Shown in pieces: positions 22,561 to 35,445 of a stretch of DNA of 64,000 nucleotides. Every line of letters begins with the position of its first letter. Within the stretch, counting starts at the first letter, position 1. Made by a program: the position numbers and the translations under genes. Source of the DNA: Eremophila alpestris peregrina (Eukaryota; Chordata; Aves; Passeriformes; Alaudidae); the NCBI GenBank assembly GCA_009792885.1, contig WMCF01000015.1, forward strand, positions 13,080,053 through 13,144,052, written 5' to 3'. Under the pieces are notes generated by a model, which worked only from the letters and a program-made list of their open reading frames with translations, did not search any database and had not been told where the DNA came from.

Positions 22561-24103
22561 TTGAGTGCAGTCTGTATTAATAGGAGCTTTGGAGCATTAT
22601 TGCATCTCTCCTACCACTTCCGTAACGCTTAAAGTTTATTTCTCTCTTTCAAAACTGATTTATATGTTTTCATTTTGACTCTGTTAATCACTGCCTTTCA
22701 TTATCCTGATAGTACAAAAGTGAACACAGTTGCCTTGTTCAGATTTCATTATTGTTGTTAGTGTTTAAATGTCACTTCATAAAAACATCATTAAATGCTT
22801 TGAAAACAACAAAAAAATAACCTCAACCCAAAATACAGTGTCACTCGAAAGAATTAAGTGGAAGAGCAAGCTAGTTTTCCATCTTATATAGTGTCAGCAG
22901 GTTGTGATGGCTAACAGCCTCACTCATTAGGGTTCAGCAATATGGATGTGAAAAGAGGGAATTGGAGAATAGCAACATTTAAGAAGATGGTAATGCAGAC
23001 AACTCGGAAAAGCAATCAAATACCACCTCACCACTTTTATTTACTAGTTAACCAGTGACAGAGAGAGGCAAAAGACAACCTCATTGGAGAGAGGAAAACA
23101 AAGAACAAGTGGCTAGTTTTACAGGAATAAGAAGACAAGCAAAACACTTTTTAATCACTGAAATAATTTATTCTTGTACTTGCAGGTGTTGAAAAAGTTG
23201 CATAATTATTTGAAGTATACATATCAAAGTATACTTTTAAGTTATTTTGAAGAACAACTCCAATGTACATTTTCACCAATTTTACTCAGTAGTGTGCAGT
23301 GTGTAAGCCACTTGTTTCCGTTTAAAAGAGAACAACAACCTTTTCTCCCTTGTTTAAGAAGATAGGAAAGGATAAGAACAATATTATTCTTTGGGAAAAA
23401 CACAAAGTTTTCACTCCTCTGTCCCTTCCACCCCCAACAGAAAGTAGAAGGACTCTGTACTGAACAGTGGAGGGCAAGATCATAGCTCTTAGCAAAGTCA
23501 GAGGCTCATTATTGCTTTGCATTTATGCCCCAGTACCATCTAATTAGCTTGCTTAGTGATTTACCGACCTAGCTTCATTTGGCATTTTGCATCACAGAGA
23601 AAAAGAGGCCCCAGTGCTATTCTGCAACTGGCAACTGCAGTCTGCCATCTACACAGGTTTTATTACACAGTAAGGAAGAACCTTCCATGCATCAGATGGC
23701 ATTATTAGAGAGGGCTGGTTATTTGCAAGCCATCTCCCTTGTAATAGATATTATCACCTCTGAGAGAAAAAGGGAAAAAAAAAAAAAAGAAGATGAAAGA
23801 AAGATAGAATTAAAAAACTAAATCAGCCAGTATTCCGGGTAGGGAAGCTTAGCTAATTCACTGTCCATACACTCTTCTGATTCATAGGCTACAGCCCAGG
23901 TTACTTTGTCCATTTGCTTAAATGATGAAATCATAACAGTGAAATAATAACAGTAAGCCATAAATCCATTGAAGGTTCCACATGAAAAAGAGCAGTGTAA
24001 GGAAATATGTAAGAAGGATATAAACTATAAAGTAATCAGCAACCCCATTTTGTGTTTCTCTCATTTGCATCAGCTGTGGTCTCTTCCTAGCAAAACCGAT
24101 CAT

Positions 24104-24528
24104 CACAGAATCACAGAATCAGTTGGGTTGGAAGGATCAAGGCTGGACCTCGATGAGCCTCTAGTTCCAACCAGATGGGTTGCAAGAGGCAGCTTCAACT
24201 AGACCAGATTGCTCAGAGCCCCATCCAACCTGCCCTTAAACACTTCCAGGGATGGGGAACCCAGCACTTTTCTGGGTAACCTGTTGCTGTGTCTCGCCAT
24301 CTCCACAGCAAAAAAAATTTTCCTAATAATCTAGACCAAATATATTCTTATTCAATTTTAACCCATTCCCCTTGTCCTGTAATTACATGGTCTTGCAAAC
24401 AGTTTTTTGTCTTCCTGTTAGTTACCTTCAGGTACTGGAAGACTGCAATTAGGTCACCTTTTACAGTCCTACAATACCAACTCTCTCAGCCTTTCCTGAT
24501 AAGAGAGGTGCTCCATCCATCTTTCTGC
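24104..24528 (-). mobile_element. CR1 LINE 3' end, minus strand
   Basis: A classic CR1 3' region in reverse orientation. The plus strand shows ATCACAGAATCACAGAATCA, then TTGGGTTGGAAGGATCAAGG, GTTCCAACC, CCCATCCAACCTGCCCTTAA, CACTTCCAGGGATGGGG, CTTGTCCTGTAATTAC, and CAGCCTTTCCTGATAAGAGA, GGTGCTCCATCC at the truncated 5' side. It is better preserved than the 4.7 and 36.3 kb copies. It has no coding capacity. Confidence 0.95.
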
Positions 24529-24684
24529 ACACAAAAACATTATCTTTCATTTTGTCTAGACTAAATACATGTTGCTCACCCTGTGGAAATATCCAAAAAT
24601 ACCCTACCTCTCCCTCTGCCACCCTACTCCAACCAGGAAATGAGCCGTCCCCTGTCCCTAGAAAATTATGACATGTGATGCAGA

Positions 24685-24749
24685 ATAACATCCATGTCCT
24701 GGCCGTGCCCCACCTGGCTACTACAAAAATTAACTCTGGATCTAGGACA
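24685..24749 (-). mobile_element. LTR end fragment, ERVL-like, minus strand
   Basis: GGCTACTACAAAAATTAACT followed by CTGGATCTAGGACA matches the block near the end of the 51.6 kb LTR (CAGCTACTGCAAAAAATTAA then CTCTGCCCTGGATAAAACC). The fragment is in the same orientation, with its U3 start at the right. Only this end is recognisable. Confidence 0.45.
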
Positions 24750-24820
24750 CGTCTTAAACCAAAGTTCCAGGTAAAGTGTTCTGAATGTGGTACTTCTCTG
24801 TAACATGCCCTTAATCCTCT

Positions 24821-24876
24821 AAAATAAGATATAAGAATTGACAAAAAAAAAAAAAAAAAAAAAAATAAGATATAAG

Positions 24877-24902
<26 letters not shown>
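24821..24902. repeat. Duplicated unit with two long poly(A) runs
   Basis: AAAATAAGATATAAGAA occurs at 24821-24837 and 24862-24878. A 23-base A run follows the first copy (24843-24865) and a 26-base A run follows the second (24877-24902). The pattern fits duplication of a short unit ending in poly(A), with slippage extending the runs. The 199-codon minus-strand frame that crosses it is spurious (poly-Phe). Confidence 0.85.
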
Positions 24903-24908
<6 letters not shown>

Positions 24909-25178
24909 GGAAGCTGGGTCACAATGGGATAGTTATGAATAGAGTGTGATAAGCTAAGATGACAGACCGCTGGGAGTAAAATTTTGACCTTATTGAAGTC
25001 AGTGAAAAACCTCTCATTAACTTCTGCAGACTGAGGATTTCCCTCCAGGTGTTTAGCCACTACAGTGTTTTTTACTCATGATCATATCAGTGTAATCATT
25101 TCTAAAACAAGTCTTTTCCAAGCTATATGGATTTGGGTTACAGGATCTGTAGAATTTAAGGGATTTTCTTTTAATTAA

Positions 25179-25212
25179 GTAAACTGTATAAGAACCGTAA
25201 ACTGTATAAGAA
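25179..25212. repeat. 18-bp tandem duplication
   Basis: GTAAACTGTATAAGAACC at 25179-25196 is followed at once by GTAAACTGTATAAGAA (25197-25212). Confidence 0.9.
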
Positions 25213-25939
25213 AAAATGCAACGACATGTTTGTTTGAAAGAGAAAATAAATATGAGCTGAAGGAAAGAGAAGATTTATTGTTGTCCTGTATTATATCCTC
25301 CTGACAGAATAAAAACCAAACCTGTTTCCATCCTCTCTTACATGGTGGCAATTCTCCATCCATTCCCATTTCACTGATGTTGGTATTAGATGTCCTGATC
25401 TCCAGATAGTCCTAACTAGAAGCTTCATCTACATGGTTGTAAGACCTCAATTGCACCGCATGGTCACAGATTTCTCTATTCTGAAATGTATTAGAAAGGA
25501 TAAATCCTGGCCTTCCTTGCATGTGGGGTCAGGTCCCATTTGAGTACACGTACAGGCCTTCTTCCCATTGAAATTAAGACATTAGGAAAAATGTCTGCCT
25601 TGTAATCGAGTGTTGGCCAATGTCAGCTTAATAGAGCGTCATCAAACAGCTCAGAGATGCTCTATTCAACCAAGGCACAGTCTTTTTCATTTTGTTACAC
25701 AGAAAATAAACTCTTTATATGAACTGCCATGCTGGTAAATGGTAATCTTAGAAATTTTTATTCTTAAACCATTTTCCTAAGGAAATTAGGGGAATTTCTC
25801 TTTCTGTATCCTCTCACTTGCAAAATCTTTATTATAATAGGGCAGTTCCAAGCAAATTTCATGAAGGAATAGAGATCTGAAAGAGATCATGTTTCAATCA
25901 ATTTTTGAGAAAAAATTAGGAGATGGGTAAAGATAGAGA

Positions 25940-26310
25940 ATCTATTAATGTCTTCCCTGAGGGACAACTGGGAATTGGCCAGCTGCGCTCTTTGCTAGCC
26001 AGACATGACAGCTGTAGCTCTTAACCAGATGTGAATGTGCTTTCATTTGCCCAGTTAGCAGCAGACACAAAAAGAAACTCAGGATATAGTTTGAAGGCTT
26101 GTGAGACCTCATATGAAAAGAGATTGGACTATTGTAATGCATGCCAGAGATGCAAAATGGAGAGGAAAGCATTTTGGGTTTGGTGCAGCTAAGGAAGCCA
26201 GAGGAGACCACAATAAGCTTTCTTTCAAAGGGTATGTCAGTAGTGGAGTAAAAATCTTTACAGAGACAGGAAGGATCTGTCCAGAGAACACAGATCCTCA
26301 AGGAAAAGGG
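25940..26310. other. Less AT-rich block, candidate conserved non-coding DNA
   Basis: This block is less AT-rich than its neighbours. It contains TAATGCATGCC and ATTTGCCCAG motifs and frames open on both strands (118 codons minus, 75 plus). Neither frame shows a domain or a clear splice context. I list it because it lacks simple repeats and transposon sequence. Conservation is not tested. Confidence 0.25.
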
Positions 26311-29300
26311 TTTAATTGGTCATTATGAGAAAACCGCTTTGAATGATAGCAGCTACCAGAGCTTGCTTGTTTAGATACTGTACAAGGCAAACAAAAAACC
26401 AGACTGTACATGAAAAACAGCTTGAAATGAAATATTAGCAGAATATTTGCAATTTTTTCCTACATCTGTTTTCTGGGGAATGTTATTGATAGGTTTACAA
26501 GTGATTATCTCAAATGATAATTTGTCTCAAGTACATGATTGACAACTGACCACTTAGCCCTCATTGCAGGAAAGGGAGAGATGGTTCAGTGTTGTTGCAT
26601 CTTCATTCCATGCAATTTTCAATCAACAATTCATTTTAGTGTGAACAGTAATCTCATTTATTACCTGATAGTTCACTTTATCAGTGGGATTCTAATGAGA
26701 AATCCGTTGCTGATGCTTTAGAGTGACTTTAATAGGTTACAAACTAATGTGAAGATGACAGGGTACAAATGAAGACACAAGAAAAGTGAGGGCAATGTTT
26801 ACAAATAGTTGTAGTGAGGCAAAATGAATCTTTAATGATCAATTTCTAATGGAAGTGCTAAATGGCTGTTAAATAGGACTGAAACATTCAAGTAACTTTG
26901 TCTGTAGACTAATAAAATGCAGTTTTTAGAAAATCGTATTGATTTTATGATGAAAAAACCACTTAGTGTGTTAGATAATTTATATGAAAATAAAACCATG
27001 CTTAAATTGGAAATCTATTCCATGCTGGTCGTAACAAATCCAGCCCTTTTTGATTACCACTGTTACTGTTTATGCTAGCTAAAACTGATTTCAGAAATAT
27101 ATTGTATACATGTTTTTTTTAATTTTCCTATCTACAGAAGAAACTATGCCTGCTGAAACTGTTAACTTATGAAAATATTTAACAATGTTTCTATTTCATC
27201 AACCAATAGTTTTCAGACTTCATAAAAAGTGAGCCTCTATCTTTGTCCTTTTTCAATAAAAGGTTTAGTGGAAACATATGCAAATCAAAATGTGGCAGCT
27301 ATCTCCTTTGTACCACAGAGTATATTAAGGCATTTTCACATTGTTCAAAAGATGTTCAGAAGACATATATTTTTTCTAGTACAGACTATTTAACTCTTAG
27401 GGATTACCTCCCATGAGGCTTTTCTATGAGCTTTTTAAGTCAGACTGACAACATTTTATGCATATCTAAATCTTTTAATTACCAGATGTCATTTTATTCA
27501 ACAAAGGTAATTTTATATCAGGTAGTTTAAAATCTAATGCAAAGGTAAGGGTTGTTTCAAAATATATAACAAAATCTAGCTTAAAGGAGAATGGTCATGT
27601 TATTTTCAAGGCAACTTGCAGAGCACAGTTTGGAAAAAAAATTTAGCAATACATTTACTCTTAAAACAATTTTAAACAAGAAGACACAAAAGGGCAAAGA
27701 ATGTACAAATATGCAGAGAAATGAATACAAACATAAAGTAAAATATTTAGGATAGTATACTGATTCTTGTAGAAATTTATTTCTATGAATAAATTAAAAG
27801 GAATGCTTAAGTAATCTTCATGTCTCTCTTATGTGTATACAAGAATGTAAACAAATCTAAAACATGTAGGAGGCACTTTGAACTAAACTGAAGCACAGTG
27901 GGAAATTAAATTGAGGATGTTTAAAACAGATGAGAATAAAACAGAAGAGGGTAATGTAGCTTTCTAAGAAAAAAGAATTACAGGAAAATAAACAAACAAA
28001 CATGAAGTCTCAAAATATGATAACTAAAGGTATGATCTTTCAGAGTTCATCATATTATATTTCAAAACTCAGGCCATCAGAAGTACAACTCCTCATAGCA
28101 AATATAACTTGACCCCTCTCTAATATACTAAGAAAGGAGCAATCCCTTTATCAGGTTGAGAGTCTAGTGGGAGGATAAGTTTCTCTTTTAGATATTGTCC
28201 CTGCAAAGGGCCAGAGTTGTCTGAAGGGATATGAATATCCCAAGTTCAAACTGTCTTTCAGCCTTTGTAAACATCTTCCCTAGCTCTTTTCTCAAATGCA
28301 AATGTTGGAATTTTGTCCAGAATGGCCTGAAATCCTTCAGAGAGGTGATCAAGGAGCAAGAAAGATGTTATGCTCACTAGTGTGTTTCCCTCTTGGGGAT
28401 AAAGTAACAAAAGGAGTTTTAAAGGCCATGTTCCTGCGGGAAAATAAATGACAGATTATTCCCTGTCTCTGTTAGGAGTACTTCATGCAGATGGCTCTAA
28501 GAAAAGCCAAAGCCAAAGGGGCTAGTCTTAAGGACAAAGCATAACCAAAGCCAGTGTCATTTTTCTCCTAGACTAGGGATCAGTTTCTCTTTCTTATTTA
28601 GCAGCTAGAGGCATTTCATATTAGAAGCATGACTGGATCAATAGTCTTGTGCACTGCACTATACGTTGTTGCCTGGAATCACCATATGCATGCTAACTAA
28701 TCCATAAGTGCAGATGTCCCAGAATAAAGCAAAAGAGTTGATCTTACTCTAAAAATCCTATAAAGAAGCCTACTTAGAGCTTGATCACAAGCTTATGGAA
28801 GCCAAAGGTAAAACTTTTCTACTGTGGATAGAGTAAAATGTATAAGGTGTTTTTGTAGGTGGAGAAATTCCTTGTTATCTAAAGAACAGGATCGTTTTGC
28901 AGCAACATGAGTATAAGCAGCAGCTGCAGGCTCTTTAAAAGTAAACCCAGAAAGGAACACACTTTCATGGACTAACACAGAAATAAGTGAGTGCAAACTG
29001 AAAAGGAAGCTCAAGCAAAGCCTCGATGTCACATCTGTGTGACTGAACCCTCAGGGCAGCTGGGCAATCAAGATATTTGCTCAAAATGGCTCCTTCCTGG
29101 AAACATCTACTGTCCTGCCTGACACTCGGGCAAGGTTTTACCTACTGTTGCCAAGTCTATCAATAACTTATGAGTCCTCCAAGAGTTTATCACTGAAAAG
29201 AGCCTTGTTACACAAACAAAGTGACTATACAGTATTGGTGCCCAAGGATACTACTAAATTCTAGACACAGTTAAGACTGTGAGGAATTCAAGGAGGCTGC

Positions 29301-29435
29301 CTACAAAAAAAGATGGACAAAGTAGTAAATAACGCCCCCTGCAATAAGTATTTGTTTTTCATTTAAAGTCTGAAGTGCAAAATAAAAAGAAGAAAGAAAG
29401 AAATAAATCCAGCATTCTTTAGAGAAAGCATAGTG

Positions 29436-29483
29436 AGTTTAATATATGTTGTTTCATATAGTTTAATATATGTTGTTTCATAT
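29436..29483. repeat. Perfect 24-bp tandem duplication
   Basis: A 24-bp unit beginning AGTTTAATATATG and ending TTTCATAT is repeated twice without mismatch (29436-29459, 29460-29483). This implies a recent local duplication. Confidence 0.95.
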
Positions 29484-32400
29484 ACAAAAAGCCAGCTTAT
29501 TAAATCTGTGGCTGTAGAAATAGTCTATAAGAAAAATGTGTTTATACTCAAATATATATATTTTATTTTAAAGACCATTAAAAAGTTTGCAACATAGGGA
29601 TGAAACCTTATCTAATTCCCTTAATTCAAAGACTGTGTTTCAGTGATGTTCTCAGGATGACTCCAGATGGGTACTTTGGCATAAATACAAGTTCTGCAAC
29701 AGGGAAACAAAATCTTGGTATAAATTTCAATTATCATATTGGTAATATAAAGTCTTATTAAATAAAACAGTGGGACATTCTAATTATGAAGTTATTCAAA
29801 TTTGTGTGTGGGAAACATCTATTCTTCAGTCATGTTATTCTATTAAAGTTAAGCTGTCTGATGTATAACTAAGCTGGTCTGTTGACCTCTGTCTGGCTCA
29901 TTTCTCATTTGTGACTCTTCTAACATGTCCCAGTTACTTAACCGTAACTAAAGTCAATCTGTTCTTATATTTCCTATCATTTTTATTATGCTTTGCTATG
30001 CTTCTATCTGTGTTGATGTAAAGTTATTTTTAAGGTTACCTTCCACTAGGTAATATGCTGAGACCTACCAGATGAGCTGTAGCTATATGATACATCTTTA
30101 GGGTATTTGGGACTGTGGTCCATCTAGTGATAGCAGCTAAACACAATACTCAAGAGGAAAAGTGTATTCCTTCATGTTCTGAAACTTTACCACCCCAGAT
30201 TGTCACATGAAAGGGAGGTTTCCTTGAACCCTTTTTGTTTGATCAATCTGTCAACACCCCAGGAAAGCTGACACCCTTATGCCCAACCAGTCTGTCACCA
30301 TCCCATTATTGGGACTCCACGGATCAGTCTGCTGTACTGGAGTGCAGTTCAACTAACTTGTTCTGGGACACGTGCCAACACCATATCAGAGTCAAATCCT
30401 TTAAAGAGAGGCCCCCTCCTGGATCTCTTCAATTTTAGTTGAGCATGTCATGTGCTGCTGCTGAGTGCTGTCACCTTTGAAACACTCAGAATAAACAATA
30501 AAGAGAATAACATGCTTTAATAATAAACACACTAATAATAGAAAATAGTGACAGGTTAAGGTTCAAAGACTGCCAATCATTAAATCTGACTAAAAATATA
30601 ATTGAAATAATATACAAACAAGCTCTAATCACCAATGAAATCTAGCTCGAGACAATCATTCAGCATACATAGAGTATGGTTTTTAATTAATAGGTATCAC
30701 TATGGGGGAAAAGATAAGTTCAGTCCATCAACCTGATATCTTAAGTTTTTAGCTTTTCTATTTTACAGATCCTGTACTGCAATAGTATATAACTCTGAAC
30801 TCCATTGACTGCTCAAGGGGTATCTACTGAAGGTCCTTAATGAATACCCACTTTATCCTCTATCCACTCTGTACAGCCTCCATTTTAGGCAGCCATTCCA
30901 AGGCATCAAACCAATCCCAGAAGTTACAACGGAGTCTCCCCCAACTTTCCTCCATCCTTAACTCATTCTTGTACTATTCCTTTACATTTAAGTGGAGCTT
31001 GAGTGACTGTAGTCATACATACTTTTATTACTGATCGGTGTAAAATTCTCTTGCTCCCTTCTTAAAGATATAGTTGATAAAATATGTAGCTCTTGCTCAG
31101 TGAGAGGTGGTTGTACCTTGGAGAATGGTAACTTTGGATTGGAGGTGATAATACCATAATCAAACTATAGTGAACCAAATTCATCAACAATTGCTGGCTT
31201 GGCAGCAAGACATTTTCTCCTGTCTCCCTTGGCTGGCAAGCTGCTGTGAGGTTTATCAGCTACCATTGAGTTCCCATCCTTGCAAAGATTTCAACATAGC
31301 CTGGCCACAGTATGTTCTCTTTGCTCTACCCTCCATTTAGCCCCACCTAACACGTACTTAAGATTGCAGTCTGTGTGTGGAGAATCATCATGCAATAGAT
31401 TCTGTGCATTCCAACCGTGTTCCATCCAGGAAGCAGCAACTGTATTTCACCCTGTATTTTCTGTATTCTTATAGTCTCTGTTATAATGCGAATAAAAATT
31501 CCAATTTTCTCTAATTTTACTGCCAGTCATCTTCCCACACTGTTGGAGTCTTGCAGCAAAAGATGTACCAAGGATGCTGAAAGATACCTCATTCCTTGGC
31601 ATTTGGCTGAAGACGTCTGAAAAATGCATGTTGGGATCAAGTATTCACAAGCAACCATAGAGAAGGAAACAGTCAAATGAAACCTTGAAATAATAAGAAT
31701 GGTTACAAAGTTGGCAGGACAAATATTTCCCTAGTGAACAAGGAGCTACAAGGCCACTGTCCAGAGTTAGGATCCTCAAACCAAATCTCTTTTCAAGTAA
31801 GGATGCAGCACATATTTTTTACAAAAAAAACTCCAGCACATTGCCAGGCAAAAGAAATCAGCCTCTTCAAAATTTTGGCAAGAGTAGTTTCCTTTAGCTA
31901 TTACTTTGTTAGCCAAGAGGGGAGACAAATACTGAGATTCCTCTTCTAACGAGTTATGATCTGAGGGAAATTTCATCACCTCCCTTTTCTTCCCCCCAGT
32001 CACTCCTTCTCCCCTGGATGCAGCTGTGTGATCAAAGAAAGCCTCACAAAAAATGACCTTATCCTCCACAGACGCTGCTGGATACAAGGCCCTGGGTCGC
32101 ACTGGCTCAAACAAGACAACAGGCAGTAAAGTAACTGCCAGTGCCAAACTCAGAACATAAATCTTGTTTAAACACTGTGGGAAAAGCTTGGCTTTGGGCA
32201 GCTCAGAAGCTAAATGCTGGGGTGTTGGCTGAAATCACAGTATCTCCTCCTGTATGAAAGGACAAGAACAGCCTGCACTATACTCCCACTCAACACTAGC
32301 TCCAGAAACGATGCCAGAAGAAAACCAATTATCAGAGACACACGCTGGTTAAAGGCAGTGAATTGCAAGGCATAAGACTGCAGATGAGGCTGTGAGGGAA

Positions 32401-35311
32401 ATGTAATCATCAGTTATGTATTTATAAAACCCAGCTCAGTGATTTTGCTCAATATATGCCTGATCACTGAGTAGCGTAGCAAAAAAATCTGTCACAACCA
32501 AAGGGTGCAGTGCTGCAGTACAATGTATGTGAAACCATTGCCTGCAACAGCATTGCTTAATGTTAACAATAAGAGTCTTGGCTGTAATGTTGTAAATCAA
32601 ATGCTACTGAAGCCTTGTAATATATCAAGTTCAAGCAGCATAACAAAATAAAAAAAAAAAAACAACCAGCATTTTTTCATCTGAGAGAAAGGCATTCTTT
32701 GTTGTCAAATAAAGTCATGGTTTACCTATTTGGTGTGTGAGTTAATGGAGAAAAGGGCAAGTGTATACCACATCCAGTAGGTGAGAACACTATCAGTTAT
32801 TAGTCTTGATCACAGAAGAGTTTCAGCACACTCCCAGCAGTGTAGTGATAACGCAGTGAATGCAGACTCTTTAGCAGCTAAATGTTGGCATTCACCATGC
32901 ATATGTCATAACAATTACTTAGGGTTCAGGGGCAGAAAAGTCAAACAGCAAATATCAAGCATAACACTAGGAGATATATAGTAATTCAGGGTTAAAGTGC
33001 AGGCAATGGATTAATGAACTTTTATTTCTTTCTATCACTTCTTCCATAATCTCCAACAGCCAAAAGTGTGATCCCTCTCAAGTAATAGGGGGAAAATTAT
33101 GGTCCTCTAAACTCCTCCCCTATCTGCTTCTTTTCCTAAGTCTATATCCAGTCCTGCTGCATTAGTTAGTTTATGGATGAGATATACAGTCCACATGTTC
33201 CCTTTGGGGAAATAACCAAAAAAACACACCACCACCACTCTCCCCAACACTTAGAATATTTTGTCATGGACCAGTGAGAAAGGAAGTTTTCATGATTATA
33301 AAGCTGAATGTGGGAGAATTATATCATTTTGCACAAAATGTATCAACGGGCATAAAAGCATGTGAATCCAGGCTGCATAATGGGTAGCACCAACAAAACA
33401 CCTCAAGCACTATCACATGGTAGCAAAGTGAATATCCTTCAAGATTCTCCCATGCAAACTGGGATTTCAGGTTTTTAAAAAATTTCTGAGGGGATTTTCA
33501 TGTTACTTTTTTCCACTTTGAAGATAAAATATCACAAGTGTGTTACCACATGCTCTAACCGCATCTTCTGGCAGCTGTGTTGGCAAATTTTTAAAGACTT
33601 GGAAAATAACATCTTTCTCCAAATTACATGCTGTGGGAAGTAATATCAGGGCAGCATGTGGAATATGAAACACAGAAATGAAGCCATCCACATTGGTGTT
33701 CAGTGTCAAATGCCTAAAAGTATGCTGTGCATCTCATAGCAGAAATAAATAATGTCTTGTGTCCCCAAGAGATTGTAATCTAAATTATAGATGAGTTATT
33801 GGACTGAAAAAAATTTAAAAAAATAAGAGTAAAGCATACAAGACAACTGAACCTCTGTAACAATTGTTATATATGTGTATAAATATTTGTGTTAAAAAAT
33901 AATTTCACTTATTAGCCTCCTCTCCACCTCCCTCACTTGTTTCATTTTTTTTCCTTATCTCCTGTAAACCATGGCACTCTGCAGAAATGAGTTTTCAGAA
34001 TTTATTTATATAAGCCTTTTAGGTTTTATCTGTTGATATATAAATATATGAAGCTATGTACATATGCCTTTTATGAGCTTACATATAACACAAGGTTAAA
34101 ACAGAGAATGACCTTAATTTAGACCCAATTATTAGATATGAAAACATATAGAAAATGTAGGGACATGCAAGTATTTCAGTATCTGATTAATTTAGAGATA
34201 TGCGTATTAATAGGTATGAATATTTAGTCTTCAATATATGAATAGACAGATCAGGGGAAGAAAACGGCTATAGGTAAAGCTAAGTAGAATAAACCTTTAA
34301 ATTACACTGGAAAGAGTGATAGAACTGGGGAGGGAAAAAATGGGTCTTGGGAAAAATGGAGTGTCTTTGGAGACTAAACTGATGCATTCACTAGAATTAC
34401 ATAACGATCTGTGCCTGAAGTGTGCCTCTATCAATACTTTCAATTAAGACACTTTATTTGTTTCAATAAAGAAAGCATCTTTCCTTTATTTATTCTGGAA
34501 ATTTTCTAAGTCCTAGAAGTAAAATTAAAGGCTTTTCATCAACATTATATGGTGTTTTGCTATAATTAAAACTGTAAAGAATAATTATATGACAGCTTTT
34601 GTTGGAGACAAAAATAGAGTAAGATGTTAATAGATGATGTGCAGAAATAGACTGTATGCCTAGTCATTATCAGTCAGGGGGAAAAAATCTTAATATGAAC
34701 TGGTCATTTAGAAATGCTTTTGAAAACATTTCTTATACTGTTGTGAGCAAAGGACTCAAAAAAGAAAAGGAGCAAAAGTGCCTTCATTTGCCTGTTTCCA
34801 ACAGTGAGGACAAGCTGCAGTATAAAAATACCTCTTGTTACCAGCTGCATGGAAATGCTCTGTCATCCTGGATTCAGACATTCTTGATTATACTAGTTAG
34901 GTGCTGAAAACTCATTGGATTTCAATAGCAACTGACAAAATCAAATAACATCACCTGCTCCTTCAGCTCTAGCAATTTCAGTGTTCTCTCAACTGAATCT
35001 AGAACTTCAGTTTAATATCCTTTGCTATTTGGAGTGATCAAAAAACAGGTATACATTTGAAACTATGGGTCACTTAAATGTAAGGATCGATTTCACTCAT
35101 CCTTTCAGTCTGAAAGGGAAAAAAGGTGTAGGCAAAGGGAAGGTCAGTTGAGAGGTCCTTTGTTTTATGGTGAGTAAACCAAGTTGACTTCTTAATTAGA
35201 AAGGAGCAGTAAGAAAAGTCTTTCTAAATTCTGAAGTAGGAACCTGACTACTGTTAAGATTTTAATTGCCGGTGACTGGTGCTTTCTACTGATCCCATTA
35301 CCTGATTAATG

Positions 35312-35445
35312 GTTATTATTATTATTTGTTACTTGCAAAGAGCCTGAGGTGCTGCAGGCACTTCAAAGAGAAAATAAATGATGTGGTCTTTTCCCCAAGG
35401 AGCCTAGAGTCTTGCAATATGAAAGATGACACAATAAGTAAGAGC
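35312..35445 (-). mobile_element. Ancient amniote LINE/SINE tail remnant
   Basis: TTATTATTATTATTTGTTAC is followed by AGAGCCTGAGGTGCTGCAGG, CACTTCAAAGAG, and after a gap TCTTTTCCCCAAGGAGCCTA then GAGTCTTGCAATATGAAAG. The layout (ATT)n, CTAGGTGCT-like, GGCACT, CCCCAAGGAGCTTACAATCT-like matches the reverse complement of an old L3/CR1-L3- or MIR-type 3' tail found across reptiles, birds and mammals. The element would point leftwards. The family name is from memory of its form and is not certain. Confidence 0.45.

Larger units (their letters stand above)
14066..24100. other. Long AT-rich, mostly single-copy non-coding stretch
   Basis: Ten kilobases without a supported coding frame. Contents noted separately are an A/C-rich low-complexity tract (14649-14760), an (AATG)n microsatellite (16603-16644), a strong hairpin (21066-21120) and a possible old LTR piece (22250-22560). 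The rest shows TTAATTA-like AT-rich motifs but no recognisable transposon. Confidence 0.55.

Noticed and set aside
24461..25060. 199-codon minus-strand open frame
   Set aside because: It reads through two poly(A) runs as poly-Phe, and its end overlaps a CR1 3' UTR. It is an artefact of low-complexity DNA.
32440..32665. Possible retropseudogene ending in poly(A) at about 32650
   Set aside because: No recognisable source gene and no flanking duplication. The A run alone is not enough in such AT-rich DNA.
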